DNA of 46,309 nucleotides from an uncultured Chloroflexota bacterium (GCA_937967325.1 CALBSQ010000255.1:1-46309), one strand, 5' to 3'; positions 8,470 through 17,807 are shown, numbered from the stretch's first letter. Program-made: numbers and translations. Notes: a model not told the origin generated them from the letters alone.

Positions 8470-10062
8470 TCACTCCGCCACTGGGCCCGGTCGGCCGGCA
8501 CGAGCAATACCCGTACCCTTGAGGCAGAGGGCGATGGGTATGGCGACGACAGCCATGACGGCGCCGACGAGAAAGCAATCGTCGAAGCTCGTCACCGCCG
8601 CGGTGGTCGACACCTGGCGAGCCAGCAGCATGATTGCATCGATCTGGGCCTGCATGGGGGTGCCGCCACGGTGGAGCACCATCTGCTGCGCCGCTGCCAG
8701 CATGCCGCGCACCGGCGGCGCGTCCGGGGTGACCATCTGGGAGAGCATCGCCTGGTGGTACGTCTCCCGGCTGGACAACAGCGTGGCGAAAATTGCCGTG
8801 CCGAAGGCGCTGAAGATCTGACGCAGGACATTGGTGAGGGATGATCCCCGCGCCACCATAGGACCGCTGAGCGTGTTCATCGCTGCCGTCATGGTCGGCA
8901 TCATGCACAGTCCCATCCCCATGCCACGGACCACCAATGTGATGATTAGGTAGGAGTTTGAGGTATTCAAGTCCAGGATGGCTAGCCGCCAGGTGGCAAA
9001 AGCCAGGACCACTAGGCCGCTGACCATCAGTGGGCGTGGGCCGATACGGTCGAACAGGCGACCGGAGATGGGCATCATCAGCGCGGCGCCGATCGATTGC
9101 GGGAACGTCAGCAGGCCGCTCTGCAGCGCGCCGAGGCCGCGCACGTTCTGCAGGAACAGCGGGAGCAGGAAGATCGAAGAGAAGGTCCCCACTGTGACGA
9201 CGAAGGAGACCGCCGTCGCCAGGGTATAGGTGGAGTTCTTGAAGATGCTCAGGTCGAGCAGCGGCTGGCTATCCGTCAGCTCGACCACGACCCAGATTAC
9301 CAGGAGCAGCGCGCCGCCGCCCAGCAGCAAGACGATGTGCGGCGTGCCCCAACCGTCGGTCGGGGCATAGGTCAAGCCGTAGAGGAGCGCCGCGAAGCCG
9401 CTGCCGGAGAGGACGAAACCTGGCCAGTCGAAGCGCAGCCCGCGCCGCGTTTCTGTCTCCCGCAAGATGGTCGAGCCCAGTACAAGACCGAGCATGCCCA
9501 CCGGGATGTTCATGGTGAAGATCACGCGCCAGTCGATGTACTCGACCACGTAGCCGCCCACCGTTGGCCCGAGCACGGGGGCCACCATAAGCGGTAGGCC
9601 GAAGATGCCCATGAGCGTACCGCGCTGGCTGGGCGGCACTACCTTGAATAAGATCGTCATTCCCAATGGCCCCATCATGCCGCCACCCAGGCCCTGCAGC
9701 ACGCGGAAGGCCACCAGGCTCGGCACGTTCCAGGCCAGACCGCAGAGTAGCGACCCAACCGTGAAGCAGAACATGGAGATGAGATAGAGGCGCTTGGTGC
9801 CGAAGGTGTCCGACAGGTAGCCGGTTGCCGGCATGATGATAGCCAGCGCCAGCATGTAGCCGGTGAGTACCAGTTGCGTCGTGTTGATCGTGGCCTGGAA
9901 GACGGTGATGATGCGGGGCAACGCCACATTGACCACGGTCTGGTCGAGCATGGTCATGAAGGAGCCGACAATGATGACCATCAGCGCCTGCCATTGGTAG
10001 GAGAGGCCGTGCAGCCGGAGGCGGGGCCGCGGCGCGCTCAGTGCCCCGGTGATTGCTGCCAT
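8470..10062 (-). CDS. emrB: DHA2-family multidrug efflux MFS transporter (EmrB/QacA type)
   Basis: This 530-residue, 14-helix drug:proton antiporter sits in the inner membrane. The N-terminal GSFMTMLDQTVVNVALPRI and the GYLSDTFGTKRLYL loop are DHA2 motifs D1 and A, and VLGPTVGGYVVEYIDWRVIFTMNIPVG is motif C with the following conserved region. Length fits the family. It is the last gene of the MarR-HlyD-MFS operon: the HlyD-type gene ends 30 bp upstream and presumably supplies the periplasm-spanning adaptor. Substrates cannot be predicted; amphipathic drugs are typical. Confidence 0.92.
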   Translation of the reverse strand: MAAITGALSAPRPRLRLHGLSYQWQALMVIIVGSFMTMLDQTVVNVALPRIITVFQATINTTQLVLTGYMLALAIIMPATGYLSDTFGTKRLYLISMFCFTVGSLLCGLAWNVPSLVAFRVLQGLGGGMMGPLGMTILFKVVPPSQRGTLMGIFGLPLMVAPVLGPTVGGYVVEYIDWRVIFTMNIPVGMLGLVLGSTILRETETRRGLRFDWPGFVLSGSGFAALLYGLTYAPTDGWGTPHIVLLLGGGALLLVIWVVVELTDSQPLLDLSIFKNSTYTLATAVSFVVTVGTFSSIFLLPLFLQNVRGLGALQSGLLTFPQSIGAALMMPISGRLFDRIGPRPLMVSGLVVLAFATWRLAILDLNTSNSYLIITLVVRGMGMGLCMMPTMTAAMNTLSGPMVARGSSLTNVLRQIFSAFGTAIFATLLSSRETYHQAMLSQMVTPDAPPVRGMLAAAQQMVLHRGGTPMQAQIDAIMLLARQVSTTAAVTSFDDCFLVGAVMAVVAIPIALCLKGTGIARAGRPGPVAE

Positions 10063-10092
10063 TCTCTCACTCCTCTCGGCCGGCCGGCTACC

Positions 10093-10950
10093 CTACTGGA
10101 CGTGGATCTTTACCTCGACGGAGCTGCCCAGTACCAGCGGCTGCCGTCCGTAATCGACGGCGATCTTCACCGGCACGAGCTGGGCCACCTTGGTATAGTT
10201 GCCCGACGTGTTGCCCTGCGGCAGCAGCGAGAAACTGGCGGTGCTGGCCCGGCCCACCGCCAGGACGCGCCCGGTGAGATCCTGACCCAGCGTGTCGATG
10301 TGTACGGTGACGAGCTGGCCCACCTGAACACGACCGATCCTGGTTTCCTCTACCTGGGTCAGCACCCACAGGCGGCTCGGATCCACGATCGTCACGATGG
10401 CCTGCCCCACCGCTACCGTGTCGCCCGGGTTGCCCAGGCGCTGGACCACTACGCCATCCATCGGCGCGGTGACGGGGACCTGCTGGTCCTCCGTGCCGAG
10501 GAAGCCCAGTCGCGGCGTGCCGTCGGCGGTGACGCTGAGCTGGGTAGGTAACGTGACAGTGGCAATTTGCTCATTTTTGGTCACCGTGGAGCCCACGTCG
10601 ACACTGACGGCGCTGATGCGACCAGCGTTCAAGCTGCCAATCTGCACCAATGCGCCGGTGACCTGCGCATTATCGGTGGAAACGTAGAGGGCCTGATCGC
10701 GCCAGTACCGAAATCCAAGGATGATCGCCGCGATGAACACGACCAGCAGTAAGGGCAGCAGCACCCGGCGTCTGGTATTGCGCGGCGCGGGCGGGCCTGC
10801 CAATGGTGTGTCAGCGCTGACGCCGTTCGCGATTGCTGGAGATTGCGCCGGCGAGGCGGGACGGTCCGCCACCGCGGCGCCGGCGCCAGCGGCGCCGTAG
10901 GTCTGCTGTTGAGAACTCTCGCGTCCGGGCGCGCGTCCGCTGTTATCCAT
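10093..10950 (-). CDS. emrA: HlyD/EmrA-family membrane fusion protein
   Basis: This 285-residue adaptor has a Pro/Ala-rich cytoplasmic N-terminus (1-58), one membrane helix (63-80), then the signature VSTDNAQVTG and a biotinyl-lipoyl-like hairpin (IGSLNAGRISAVSVDVGSTVTKNEQIATV), followed by a second lipoyl half (APMDGVVVQRLGNPGDTVAVGQAIVTIVD) and a beta-barrel. The coiled-coil hairpin between the halves is very short compared with E. coli EmrA, as in bacteria without a classical outer membrane; that favours a monoderm host, which is inference. It pairs with the adjacent EmrB-type transporter. Confidence 0.9.
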   Translation of the reverse strand: MDNSGRAPGRESSQQQTYGAAGAGAAVADRPASPAQSPAIANGVSADTPLAGPPAPRNTRRRVLLPLLLVVFIAAIILGFRYWRDQALYVSTDNAQVTGALVQIGSLNAGRISAVSVDVGSTVTKNEQIATVTLPTQLSVTADGTPRLGFLGTEDQQVPVTAPMDGVVVQRLGNPGDTVAVGQAIVTIVDPSRLWVLTQVEETRIGRVQVGQLVTVHIDTLGQDLTGRVLAVGRASTASFSLLPQGNTSGNYTKVAQLVPVKIAVDYGRQPLVLGSSVEVKIHVQ

Positions 10951-11017
10951 AGATCGCTCTCCTCATCACTGGCACGCCACGGCCAATGGTTGCCGGCAAA
11001 TAGCGCCCACCTTGCGC

Positions 11018-11488
11018 TCAACTCGCGGCTCGCTCCTCCTCGTCAGCGACGGCGCCCGCCGCCTCGTCCAACGCTCGCAGCCCATTGATCAACCCTGACA
11101 ACTGTTCCTCGCTCAATTGCCGGAGGCAGCGCCGCAGGCGATCCAGTCTCCCTTGCTGCAATCGGTTGATCAACGCCCCGCCGTGGCCGGTCAAGCGGAC
11201 CAAAGAGCGCCGGCGATTGTCGGGATCGTCCGATCGCTCGACGAGGTGGAATTGGACGAGCCGGTCGACGACACGGCTGCCCGCGGAGATGCCGACGCCG
11301 AGACGATCAGCCAACGCACTGACGGTGAGCGGCTGCTCCTGCAGCAGCACAAAGAGCGCCTTCACCTGCGCCATGGAGAGCTCCAGTTGGAGCCAATCCG
11401 TGGCGGAAGTTCGGCCCAGTGTCTGAAAGGTCTGCCGGCACTGCGCCAGCGTCGACTCTATCAACTCCTCACCAGCGGAGTTAATCAC
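11018..11488 (-). CDS. MarR-family transcriptional regulator of the efflux operon
   Basis: This 156-residue winged-helix regulator starts at GTG. The recognition helix region is LTVSALADRLGVGISAGSRVVDRLVQFHLVERSDDPDNRRRSLVRLT, with the DxRxxxLxLT wing typical of MarR proteins, and helices at both ends for dimerisation. It is the first gene of the marR-hlyD-mfs operon, the EmrRAB arrangement, so it most likely represses the operon and lets go when an efflux substrate binds. A consensus-like promoter lies at 11532-11560. Confidence 0.9.
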   Translation of the reverse strand: MINSAGEELIESTLAQCRQTFQTLGRTSATDWLQLELSMAQVKALFVLLQEQPLTVSALADRLGVGISAGSRVVDRLVQFHLVERSDDPDNRRRSLVRLTGHGGALINRLQQGRLDRLRRCLRQLSEEQLSGLINGLRALDEAAGAVADEEERAAS

Positions 11489-11531
11489 AACTCCTCGCCC
11501 CCACTACGCTCGGCTGCGTGGCAACAGCGCC

Positions 11532-11560
11532 AGTATGCAGAATAGTTCCCGATTCGTCAA
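11532..11560 (-). promoter_or_regulatory. Sigma70-type promoter of the marR-hlyD-mfs operon
   Basis: On the minus strand TTGACG (11560-11555) and CATACT (11537-11532) are spaced by exactly 17 bp, 44 bp before the GTG start. A near-palindrome CAACTGTTG (11558-11566) overlaps the -35 box and could be a MarR operator, though it is short. Confidence 0.55.
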
Positions 11561-11715
11561 CTGTTGCAATCTGGCGCGCTATCGCAGGCGTTGGCCCCTC
11601 GCGCCAAGACTCTGGGGCCCGAATGGCGCAAATCCGCGGCACAGGCGCGCCAGCCCGGCAGCGGACGCGCGGACTTGGATAGACATCGCGCCCTGGCAAC
11701 TAAAGACGCCCGCGC

Positions 11716-12435
11716 TCAAGCGCGGCCGTACACCGGCAGGATGGCGCCGCTCACGTCGGCGGCATCGTCCGAAGCCAGGAACAAGATAACGCGGGCGACC
11801 GAGTCTGGGGTCACCCAGCGCTCGCGCGCCTTGGCCGAAGCGCCGGTCAGCATGGCCGGGGTGGCCACCACACTGGGAGCTACCGCGTTGACGGTGACGT
11901 TGCGATCGCGATATTCCTCCGCGGCCGCGACGGTCAACGCTTCCAGTCCGGCCTTGGCGGCGGTGTAGGCGGCAACGTTGCGCCCGATGGCGCGGGCGGA
12001 GCGCGAGGAGATATTGACGATGCGACCATGTCCGTGCGCGGCCATACCCGGCAGAACGGCCCTCATTGCCTGAAGCGTGGCCAGCAGATTGACGTCGAGC
12101 ATGCGCTGCCACTCGTCCAGGAGACTGTCGCCCACCGCCTTGCCGCCGGAGAATGCGCCGGTCGCGTTCACCAGGATGTCCACCCGATCACGCCAGGCCA
12201 GCACCTCTCGAACGGCCTGTTCGGCAGCGCCCGGCTGCAGCAGATCGGCGGCGATGGTGAGCAGCGCGTCACCAGCGCCCACGTTGGTGCGGAGTTGCGC
12301 GAGCTCATCCGCGCGGCGCGCCAGAGCGGCAACAAGGGCGCCTTCGGCCAGGAACGCCGCCACCACCGCCCGGCCGATCCCACCGCTGCCGCCAGTCACT
12401 AGCGCCACCCGCCCGGCAAAGCGCTGAGCGTCCAT
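11716..12435 (-). CDS. Short-chain dehydrogenase/reductase (FabG-like)
   Basis: This 239-residue classical SDR has TGGSGGIG (14-21) for NAD(P) binding, the NAT variant of the NNAG motif (90-92), and the Ser143/Tyr157/Lys161 catalytic triad in NISSRSARAIGRNVAAYTAAKAG. The C-terminus VSGAILPVYGRA is the usual SDR dimer tail. Residue 40-41 (AR-R) after strand 2 suggests NADP(H). It is preceded by a purine-rich ribosome site (AAGGGCGAG). It is not clearly linked to either neighbour and the substrate is unknown. Confidence 0.9.
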   Translation of the reverse strand: MDAQRFAGRVALVTGGSGGIGRAVVAAFLAEGALVAALARRADELAQLRTNVGAGDALLTIAADLLQPGAAEQAVREVLAWRDRVDILVNATGAFSGGKAVGDSLLDEWQRMLDVNLLATLQAMRAVLPGMAAHGHGRIVNISSRSARAIGRNVAAYTAAKAGLEALTVAAAEEYRDRNVTVNAVAPSVVATPAMLTGASAKARERWVTPDSVARVILFLASDDAADVSGAILPVYGRA

Positions 12436-12599
12436 CGCTCGCCCTTTCTGTTCCAGCCACTGCCTGACTGGTCTCGATCGTACACGGCCTCACCAATATG
12501 TCAAGCTCGTTTGTCCCCCAGCGGAGGTCGGCGCGAGTCTTGTGCCGGATGCAGTGGGAGGATGTCGCCGCGCACGAGGTTCCTCAGGACGCCGGCCGC

Positions 12600-14066
12600 C
12601 TATGTACCGCCGGCTTGCGCTTGCTTGAGGAGCGTCGTCATCTGGCTGCATGCCTTGGTCATGCCCGTCCTGGCATCCTCCTTGTTGGCGAGGATGAGCG
12701 CACGCTCGTCGTAGTACGGCTTCTTGACCGGGTCGTTATTTGGCAGCACCTGAATCGGCTTGCCGTACTTGCTGGCGATGTCGTACACCAGCTCGATGTG
12801 CGCCGGCGTGGCATTGCCCTTCTTTTGTTCCGCCACCCAGCCGCTCAGCGCGGACAGCCGGCTCGGCAGGTTGCCCGGCAGGACCACGAGGTCGGGCGTC
12901 TGATTGCGCGTCCACCAGGATAGAAACGCCCACGCATCCTGAGCGTGCGGCGATTGCGCCGGCAGGGAATGGGCCGGCGCGCCCTTGATGATGACGATTC
13001 GACCTTTCGGGCCGCTCGGTGGGACGGCGATGTCCCAGTCCAAACCTTGGACGGTGCGGAACTGGGCGATCTGATAGGAACCCGCGATAGCCATGCCGAG
13101 CCGCTTGGTGGCGAAGGGGCCGTACTGGTCCCCCTTGGCAAAGTCGCCGGCCGACGCCGGGGAGACCTGGTACTTGTAGATCAGGTCCTGCCAGAACTGC
13201 AGCGCGTCGATGCTGTCGCTCGAGTCGAGCAAGCAGGTGGAGAGGTCGGGGGAGAAATAGTCCCAGCCGAAGGAGTAGAGCAGCGTGCGCGTGAAATAGG
13301 TCAGGTGGAAGCCGTACACGGAGTCTTGCGGGGAATCGCCTGGCTTGGAGAGCTTCTGGGCCGCTTCGAGCAGGTGCTGCCAGGTCCAGCTTTCGTCGGG
13401 CGGCGGGACACCGGCCGCGCTGAACAGCGCCGTGTTGTAAAACAGCGGCGAGGTGGCGAACATGGTGTACCAGGCGTAATACTTGCCCGTCTGCTGCGGC
13501 CAGCGCCCCAATTCCTGCGCGACCGCCATGTAGTCGGACACGTTGATCTTGTCACGACTGAGCATGGGGTCGAGCGGCTGGAGCGCGCCCTTGGTGCCCA
13601 GGGCCTGGCTTTCAATCCAGTTGGTTTCGCAGAGGTCGGGTGGCGTCCCTCCTGCTAGCAATGCCGTGAGCTTGGAGGCGTAGTTGTCGGTTATCACCTG
13701 CTGCTTCACCGCGATCCCCGGCTGCATCTTGGCGTAGGCCGTGTTTAGTTGCTTGTAGACGTCCAGGGAGGGCGGCTGGCCTAGCCAGGAGGTGATCTCC
13801 AGGGTCAGTTGCTTCTGACCGGGGGCAGTCGCCGCCGAGGTAGCCGTGGCGGCAGTGCTCACCGCCAACCGTGCTGTTGTAGCAGTACTCGAGGTCGATG
13901 CTTTTTGCGCTGAAGGGACCACCGCCGAACTGGTAGTTGCCATGGTCGCCGCCGGGCTGCTCGCGCAGGAGGCTAGTAAGCCAACCCCAGCGAGCCCCAG
14001 GAAGTTGCCGGCGAGCACGAGCAACGTGCGCCGGCTCAGTGGCGCCGCATGTCGTCGCAGGACCAT
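12600..14066 (-). CDS. Sugar ABC transporter solute-binding lipoprotein (family 1)
   Basis: This 488-residue extracellular substrate-binding protein starts at the ATG at 14066, which has an ideal AGGAGG 8 bp upstream; the reading frame stays open further upstream but without a better start. The N-terminus has twin arginines (SRRTLLVLAG) and a lipobox LASC with Cys34, so it is probably a Tat-exported lipoprotein. A Ser/Thr/Ala-rich linker (about 36-85) leads to a MalE-type fold (LTLEITSWLG...; GGTPPDLCETNWIESQALG; PLFYNTALFSAAGVPPPDESWTWQHLLEAAQKL). No permease or ATPase gene is nearby. Its signal region closely resembles that of the binding protein at 25835-27334, suggesting duplication. It is divergent from the sulfatase gene. 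Confidence 0.9.
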   Translation of the reverse strand: MVLRRHAAPLSRRTLLVLAGNFLGLAGVGLLASCASSPAATMATTSSAVVPSAQKASTSSTATTARLAVSTAATATSAATAPGQKQLTLEITSWLGQPPSLDVYKQLNTAYAKMQPGIAVKQQVITDNYASKLTALLAGGTPPDLCETNWIESQALGTKGALQPLDPMLSRDKINVSDYMAVAQELGRWPQQTGKYYAWYTMFATSPLFYNTALFSAAGVPPPDESWTWQHLLEAAQKLSKPGDSPQDSVYGFHLTYFTRTLLYSFGWDYFSPDLSTCLLDSSDSIDALQFWQDLIYKYQVSPASAGDFAKGDQYGPFATKRLGMAIAGSYQIAQFRTVQGLDWDIAVPPSGPKGRIVIIKGAPAHSLPAQSPHAQDAWAFLSWWTRNQTPDLVVLPGNLPSRLSALSGWVAEQKKGNATPAHIELVYDIASKYGKPIQVLPNNDPVKKPYYDERALILANKEDARTGMTKACSQMTTLLKQAQAGGT

Positions 14067-14260
14067 GAACGGAGCCTCCTCACTCGCGGAGCACCTGATG
14101 ACCTGCCACTGGATAGGGCTGATGTACCACCGGGCGTTCGCAGCTAGCCGGTAGCAGACACCACAGTATACTCGGTCGCGTTCGTGGCGCATCGGCCCAG
14201 CGGGTCGCCAAACGTCGTCGCCATCCCTACACTACTCGGCGAACGAGGAGACCAAGCCCG

Positions 14261-15895
14261 ATGCCTGGTAAACAGCGACCGAACGTCCTGCTCATCATGA
14301 GCGACCAGCACCGTGGGGACTGCCTGGACTTTGTGGCCCGGCCGGACGGACAGCAGCTCCGGGTCCAGACACCGCACCTGCGCCGGCTGGCGGAGGAAGG
14401 GATCTGCTTCCGCAATTGCTACTCCGAATCCCCCGTCTGCGTCCCGGCACGCGCGCTGCTCCAGACGGGAATCCTGCCGCACCGCTCGGGCATCTTCGCC
14501 AACGGTGATCCATTGCCCGCGAATGCGCCGACGCTGGCCGGGTGCCTGGCAGCGAACGGCTACTTCACGCAGGCCATCGGCAAGATGCACTTCCGGCCGG
14601 TGCGAGCCCACCACGGGCTGCAGCGCCTGTGGCTGTCTGAGGAGATCCCTTACACGGTGGCGGAAGACGAGTTCTTGCGGTTCCTCCTCGGCGCCGGCTA
14701 TGGCCACGTCGAGGAGCCGAACGGCATCCGGCACGAGATGTACCTGCTGCCCCAGGTCAGCCAGCTCCCCGAGACGCATCACACCACGGCCTGGACGGGA
14801 CGCGAGACGATTCGCTTCCTGCGCGAGCAGACAACCGAGCGGCGCGAGCAGCCCTTCTTCTGCTGGACGTCATTCCAGAAGCCGCATCCGCCGTTCGAGC
14901 CGCCGGTACCGTGGCACCGCCTGTACCAGCCCTCCATGGCGCCCGCGCCGGTGAAGTCGGACGACGAGCTGCGCTGGCTACCGACCACCATGGGTTCGGC
15001 GGCGTTCCAGCAGTTCATTGACCAGTTCCCCGACTACAACCGCCTGGCCACGATGTGGAGCTACTACTTCAGCGCCATCTCCTTCATCGATTCCTGGATC
15101 GGCATGCTGCTGGACGAGCTGGAGCGTCTCGCCCTGCGCGAGAATACGCTGGTGCTGTACGTGTCCGACCACGGCGAGCACATGGGCGACCACTGGACGT
15201 TCGGCAAGAGCACCTTCTACGACGCCGCGGCCCACGTCCCGGCCATCCTCTCCTGGCCGGCCGGACTGCCGCAAGGCAAAGTCCGGCGCCAGCTCGTCGG
15301 GCTGACCGACGTGGCGCCAACCATTCTCGACGCGGCAGGCGTCGATCCCGCTCCCTTCGGCCTTCGCCCCGACGGCTTGAGCTTGCTGCCCGCGGCGCGA
15401 GAGGATGCGCCGACCAGGCCGGTGTTGATCGGCCAGGTGGGGAAGGGCGCAAGCGCTCACCTGGCGGCGCTCAACGCCGATTGGAAATACGTCTACGCCG
15501 CCGGAGACAATCGAGAGCTGCTCTTCCGGCGCAACGGTCCCGAGGGCGAGCTCCGCAACGAGCTGGTCGACCCGAGTCGGGAAGCCGCCGCTGCCGCCGA
15601 AGAGCTACGGGCGACGCTGCAGCAGCGCTACCGGCACGACGGGGCCACCGAGGCGCTCGACGAACACAGCCCCAATGGCTTCCGACTGCTGCCGGCGCGC
15701 AACACGCCCGACTTGCGGGCCAGCGACCCCGAGGTCAGGCACACGCGGCGGATGTGGCAGTACGCTCGCTGGATCCGCGAGCTGCCCGAAGGCTGGACAC
15801 CGCCGCCCGCATCGGAGGCCGGCAGCATCCCGGCCGATCAACCCCCGCGCTCCGATCGCTCCCGCTACACCTGGGCACGCATGCTTGGATCATGA
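14261..15895 (+). CDS. Cys-type sulfatase (arylsulfatase/choline-sulfatase-like)
   Basis: This 544-residue enzyme hydrolyses sulfate esters. It has the metal-binding NVLLIMSDQHRGD start (8-20), the formylglycine motif CVPAR (60-64, C-x-P-x-R) and the second metal site SDHGEHMGDHW (302-312). Cys60 must be converted to formylglycine by an FGE or anaerobic maturase, not encoded in this window. No signal peptide is seen, so it appears cytoplasmic, which fits uptake of small sulfated compounds and not attack on polymers outside the cell. GAGGAG 8-13 bp before the ATG supports the start. It lies between two sugar-binding lipoprotein genes. The exact substrate is open; sulfated sugars are suggested by context only. 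Confidence 0.9.
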   Translation: MPGKQRPNVLLIMSDQHRGDCLDFVARPDGQQLRVQTPHLRRLAEEGICFRNCYSESPVCVPARALLQTGILPHRSGIFANGDPLPANAPTLAGCLAANGYFTQAIGKMHFRPVRAHHGLQRLWLSEEIPYTVAEDEFLRFLLGAGYGHVEEPNGIRHEMYLLPQVSQLPETHHTTAWTGRETIRFLREQTTERREQPFFCWTSFQKPHPPFEPPVPWHRLYQPSMAPAPVKSDDELRWLPTTMGSAAFQQFIDQFPDYNRLATMWSYYFSAISFIDSWIGMLLDELERLALRENTLVLYVSDHGEHMGDHWTFGKSTFYDAAAHVPAILSWPAGLPQGKVRRQLVGLTDVAPTILDAAGVDPAPFGLRPDGLSLLPAAREDAPTRPVLIGQVGKGASAHLAALNADWKYVYAAGDNRELLFRRNGPEGELRNELVDPSREAAAAAEELRATLQQRYRHDGATEALDEHSPNGFRLLPARNTPDLRASDPEVRHTRRMWQYARWIRELPEGWTPPPASEAGSIPADQPPRSDRSRYTWARMLGS

Positions 15896-15936
15896 TTAGG
15901 GCCCTTCGTTGCCCCAGCGAGCGTATCCAGCGGGAG

Positions 15937-16095
15937 TGCCGGGGCGGGGACTGCGGTCCGCCGCCAGAGCACCCGACCGCCGTCGGGACAGTGTGGCAGG
16001 ACGTTTCGACGTTCTGGGGACGCTCTCTCCCATGGCACCGATCGGCGCACCGCAGTGCCGGACTCTGGCGGCGGACCGCAGTCCCCGCCCCGGCA
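15937..16095. repeat. 159-bp element with perfect 33-bp inverted arms
   Basis: Arms 15937-15969 and 16063-16095 are exact reverse complements (TGCCGGGGCGGGGACTGCGG is the left edge) around a 93-bp middle with no reading frame. Size and structure resemble a MITE or a palindromic intergenic repeat. It follows the sulfatase stop and may also end its transcript. Confidence 0.85.
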
Positions 16096-16138
16096 TTGCC
16101 AACGTAACGAAAGGACCCCAGATCGTGATCGATGGCCG

Positions 16139-16167
16139 TTGACAGGGTATCGGCGGTACGGTAGTAT
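16139..16167 (+). promoter_or_regulatory. Sigma70-type promoter of the solute-binding protein/dehydrogenase operon
   Basis: A perfect TTGACA (16139-16144) and TAGTAT (16162-16167) are separated by 17 bp. The predicted start of transcription is about 16174, at the left edge of the palindromic operator. Confidence 0.7.
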
Positions 16168-16175
16168 CCGAGCTT

Positions 16176-16195
16176 GAATAATGTATACATTATTC
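16176..16195. promoter_or_regulatory. Perfect 20-bp palindromic operator at the transcription start
   Basis: GAATAATGTATACATTATTC is a perfect palindrome covering about +2 to +21 of the promoter just upstream, the classic place for a repressor. The GTATAC-centred form fits GntR-family (FadR/FCD) operators, and a GntR/FCD gene is at 25078. A 10-base core, TATACATTAT, recurs at 27378-27387. Which protein binds is inference. Confidence 0.7.
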
Positions 16196-16268
16196 GATTT
16201 GCGGGCTAATTGACGACGCGGCACGGCTAGCTGCGCGAGAAAACTAGCTCAACTTGAGGAGGAGGCCA

Positions 16269-17789
16269 ATGGAAAAGCCGACACGGCGCGCGTTGCTCCG
16301 CACGGTAGGTATCCTGGGCATCGCGGGCGTTTCCGCTTCGCTGCTCGCCGCGTGTGGCGGCGCAGGCGCTGCTGCCACATCATCCACGGCGGCCACGTCA
16401 TTGCAGGGGCCGGCCGCCACGTCGGCCGCGCCAACATCCGCCGCGACGAGCGCGGGTTCGGCCGTGGTTACAACCAGCAGCGCGGCGCCGGCCGCATCCA
16501 CGTCAGCCGCCGCTACCTCAGCGGCGGCAGCTACGGTGAGCGCGCCCGCCAGCTCACAGGCTCCCAGTGCCGCTGGGCAGGCCATGACGATCTCCATGCT
16601 CTACCAGGACTGGCCACCGCTGAGCGACACGCTGAAGCACGCGGTCACTACCTTCAAGGCTAAGCAACCCCAGGTCACACTGACGCTCGTCCCGGTGGGC
16701 TACGGTGACCTGCCGACCAAGGTCAAGACCGCCATTGCCGCCGGAGCCGGACCGGAGATGTTCCACACCTACAGCGACTTCTGGCGGGCCGTCGACGCCT
16801 CGCAGGTGATGCTGGCGCTCACGCCGCTGCTGTTCTCGCGCGACGAGCTGAATCAGCTCACCTTCCCCACGCTGCTGGACTCCGTGCCCGCCAAGCGCAA
16901 GGAAGTCTATCTGCTGCCCTACGCCGACGGCTTGAACGGCGACGCGCTCCTGTATAACAAGACGCTCCTCGCCAGCGGCGCAGTCGACCCCAACAACCTG
17001 ACGACCCTGGACGACATCATCAGCGCGGGCGCCAAGCTCACCCAGGCCCAGGGTGGCACGATCAGCCGAGCGGGTAACCAGATCGACAACAAGCAGGATC
17101 CCATTCGCAACTGGATTCTGGACCAGGGCGACACCTTCTACGACACCCAGAACCACAAATGGACCTGGCAGACCAACGCCGCCGAGCAAGCCATGCAGAA
17201 GATCGTGGACTTCTACAAGCAAGGCACGGCCTGGGTCAAGGCGCCGCAAGGCATCAAAGACCCCATCGGCGAGGCGCAAGCAGCCATGAAGCCGGCCGCC
17301 GGCTTCTATGAGCTGTCCGGCTACGCCAAGAGCTACCCGCACACGGAGCTAGTGGACGTTCCCATGCCCGGCTTCGTGCCCGGCAAGGACCCTCACTACT
17401 TCCAGACGGCCATCTCCGGCTTCGCGCTCTCGGCGTTGCTCAAGCCAGGGGATGAGCGGGCCAAGATCGGCGCCGCCTTCCTCCGCCACCTCTTCTCCCC
17501 GAGTGAAGTCACGGCGCTGGCCGATCAGTACAGCGGCGCCATCTTCATCAACGGCATCTACTCCGACGCCGGTTTCAAGGGCACGACCTTCGGCCCGGTC
17601 CGCTCCTTCCTGTCCGACAAAGTGATCGCGCACACGCTCATGATGGACATGGCGGTCGAGCCCGGCTTCGGCACGCAGATCAACAACGTCATCGCCGGCA
17701 CCCAGTCGATCCAGGCCGCCCTGGCCGAGATGCAGCAGATCTACACGGGCAAAGAAGACGAGGCCCGCAAGAACATGACGCAAGGGTAG
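16269..17789 (+). CDS. Sugar ABC transporter solute-binding lipoprotein (family 1)
   Basis: This 506-residue binding protein starts at ATG 16269 with GAGGAGG just upstream; an in-frame TTG at 16254 lies before the ribosome site and is rejected. The signal is TRRALLRTVGILGIAGVSASLLAAC with Cys29 in an LAAC lipobox and a twin-arginine pair. A long Ala/Ser/Thr linker (32-100) tethers the fold (MTISMLYQDWPPLSDTLKHAVTTFKAKQPQVTLTLVPVGYGDLPTKVKTAIAAGAGPEMFHTYSDF). It has its own strong promoter and a palindromic operator, so it is probably repressed until an inducer appears. The dehydrogenase gene follows after 18 bp, so they form an operon. No permease genes are present. Confidence 0.9.
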   Translation: MEKPTRRALLRTVGILGIAGVSASLLAACGGAGAAATSSTAATSLQGPAATSAAPTSAATSAGSAVVTTSSAAPAASTSAAATSAAAATVSAPASSQAPSAAGQAMTISMLYQDWPPLSDTLKHAVTTFKAKQPQVTLTLVPVGYGDLPTKVKTAIAAGAGPEMFHTYSDFWRAVDASQVMLALTPLLFSRDELNQLTFPTLLDSVPAKRKEVYLLPYADGLNGDALLYNKTLLASGAVDPNNLTTLDDIISAGAKLTQAQGGTISRAGNQIDNKQDPIRNWILDQGDTFYDTQNHKWTWQTNAAEQAMQKIVDFYKQGTAWVKAPQGIKDPIGEAQAAMKPAAGFYELSGYAKSYPHTELVDVPMPGFVPGKDPHYFQTAISGFALSALLKPGDERAKIGAAFLRHLFSPSEVTALADQYSGAIFINGIYSDAGFKGTTFGPVRSFLSDKVIAHTLMMDMAVEPGFGTQINNVIAGTQSIQAALAEMQQIYTGKEDEARKNMTQG

Positions 17790-17807
17790 GGGAGAAGAGT
17801 ACAAGCT

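Noticed and set aside
14165..14172. AGTATACT as another GntR operator
   Set aside because: Only the 6-bp core is shared with the 20-bp palindrome; it may just be a -10 box. Too short to count.
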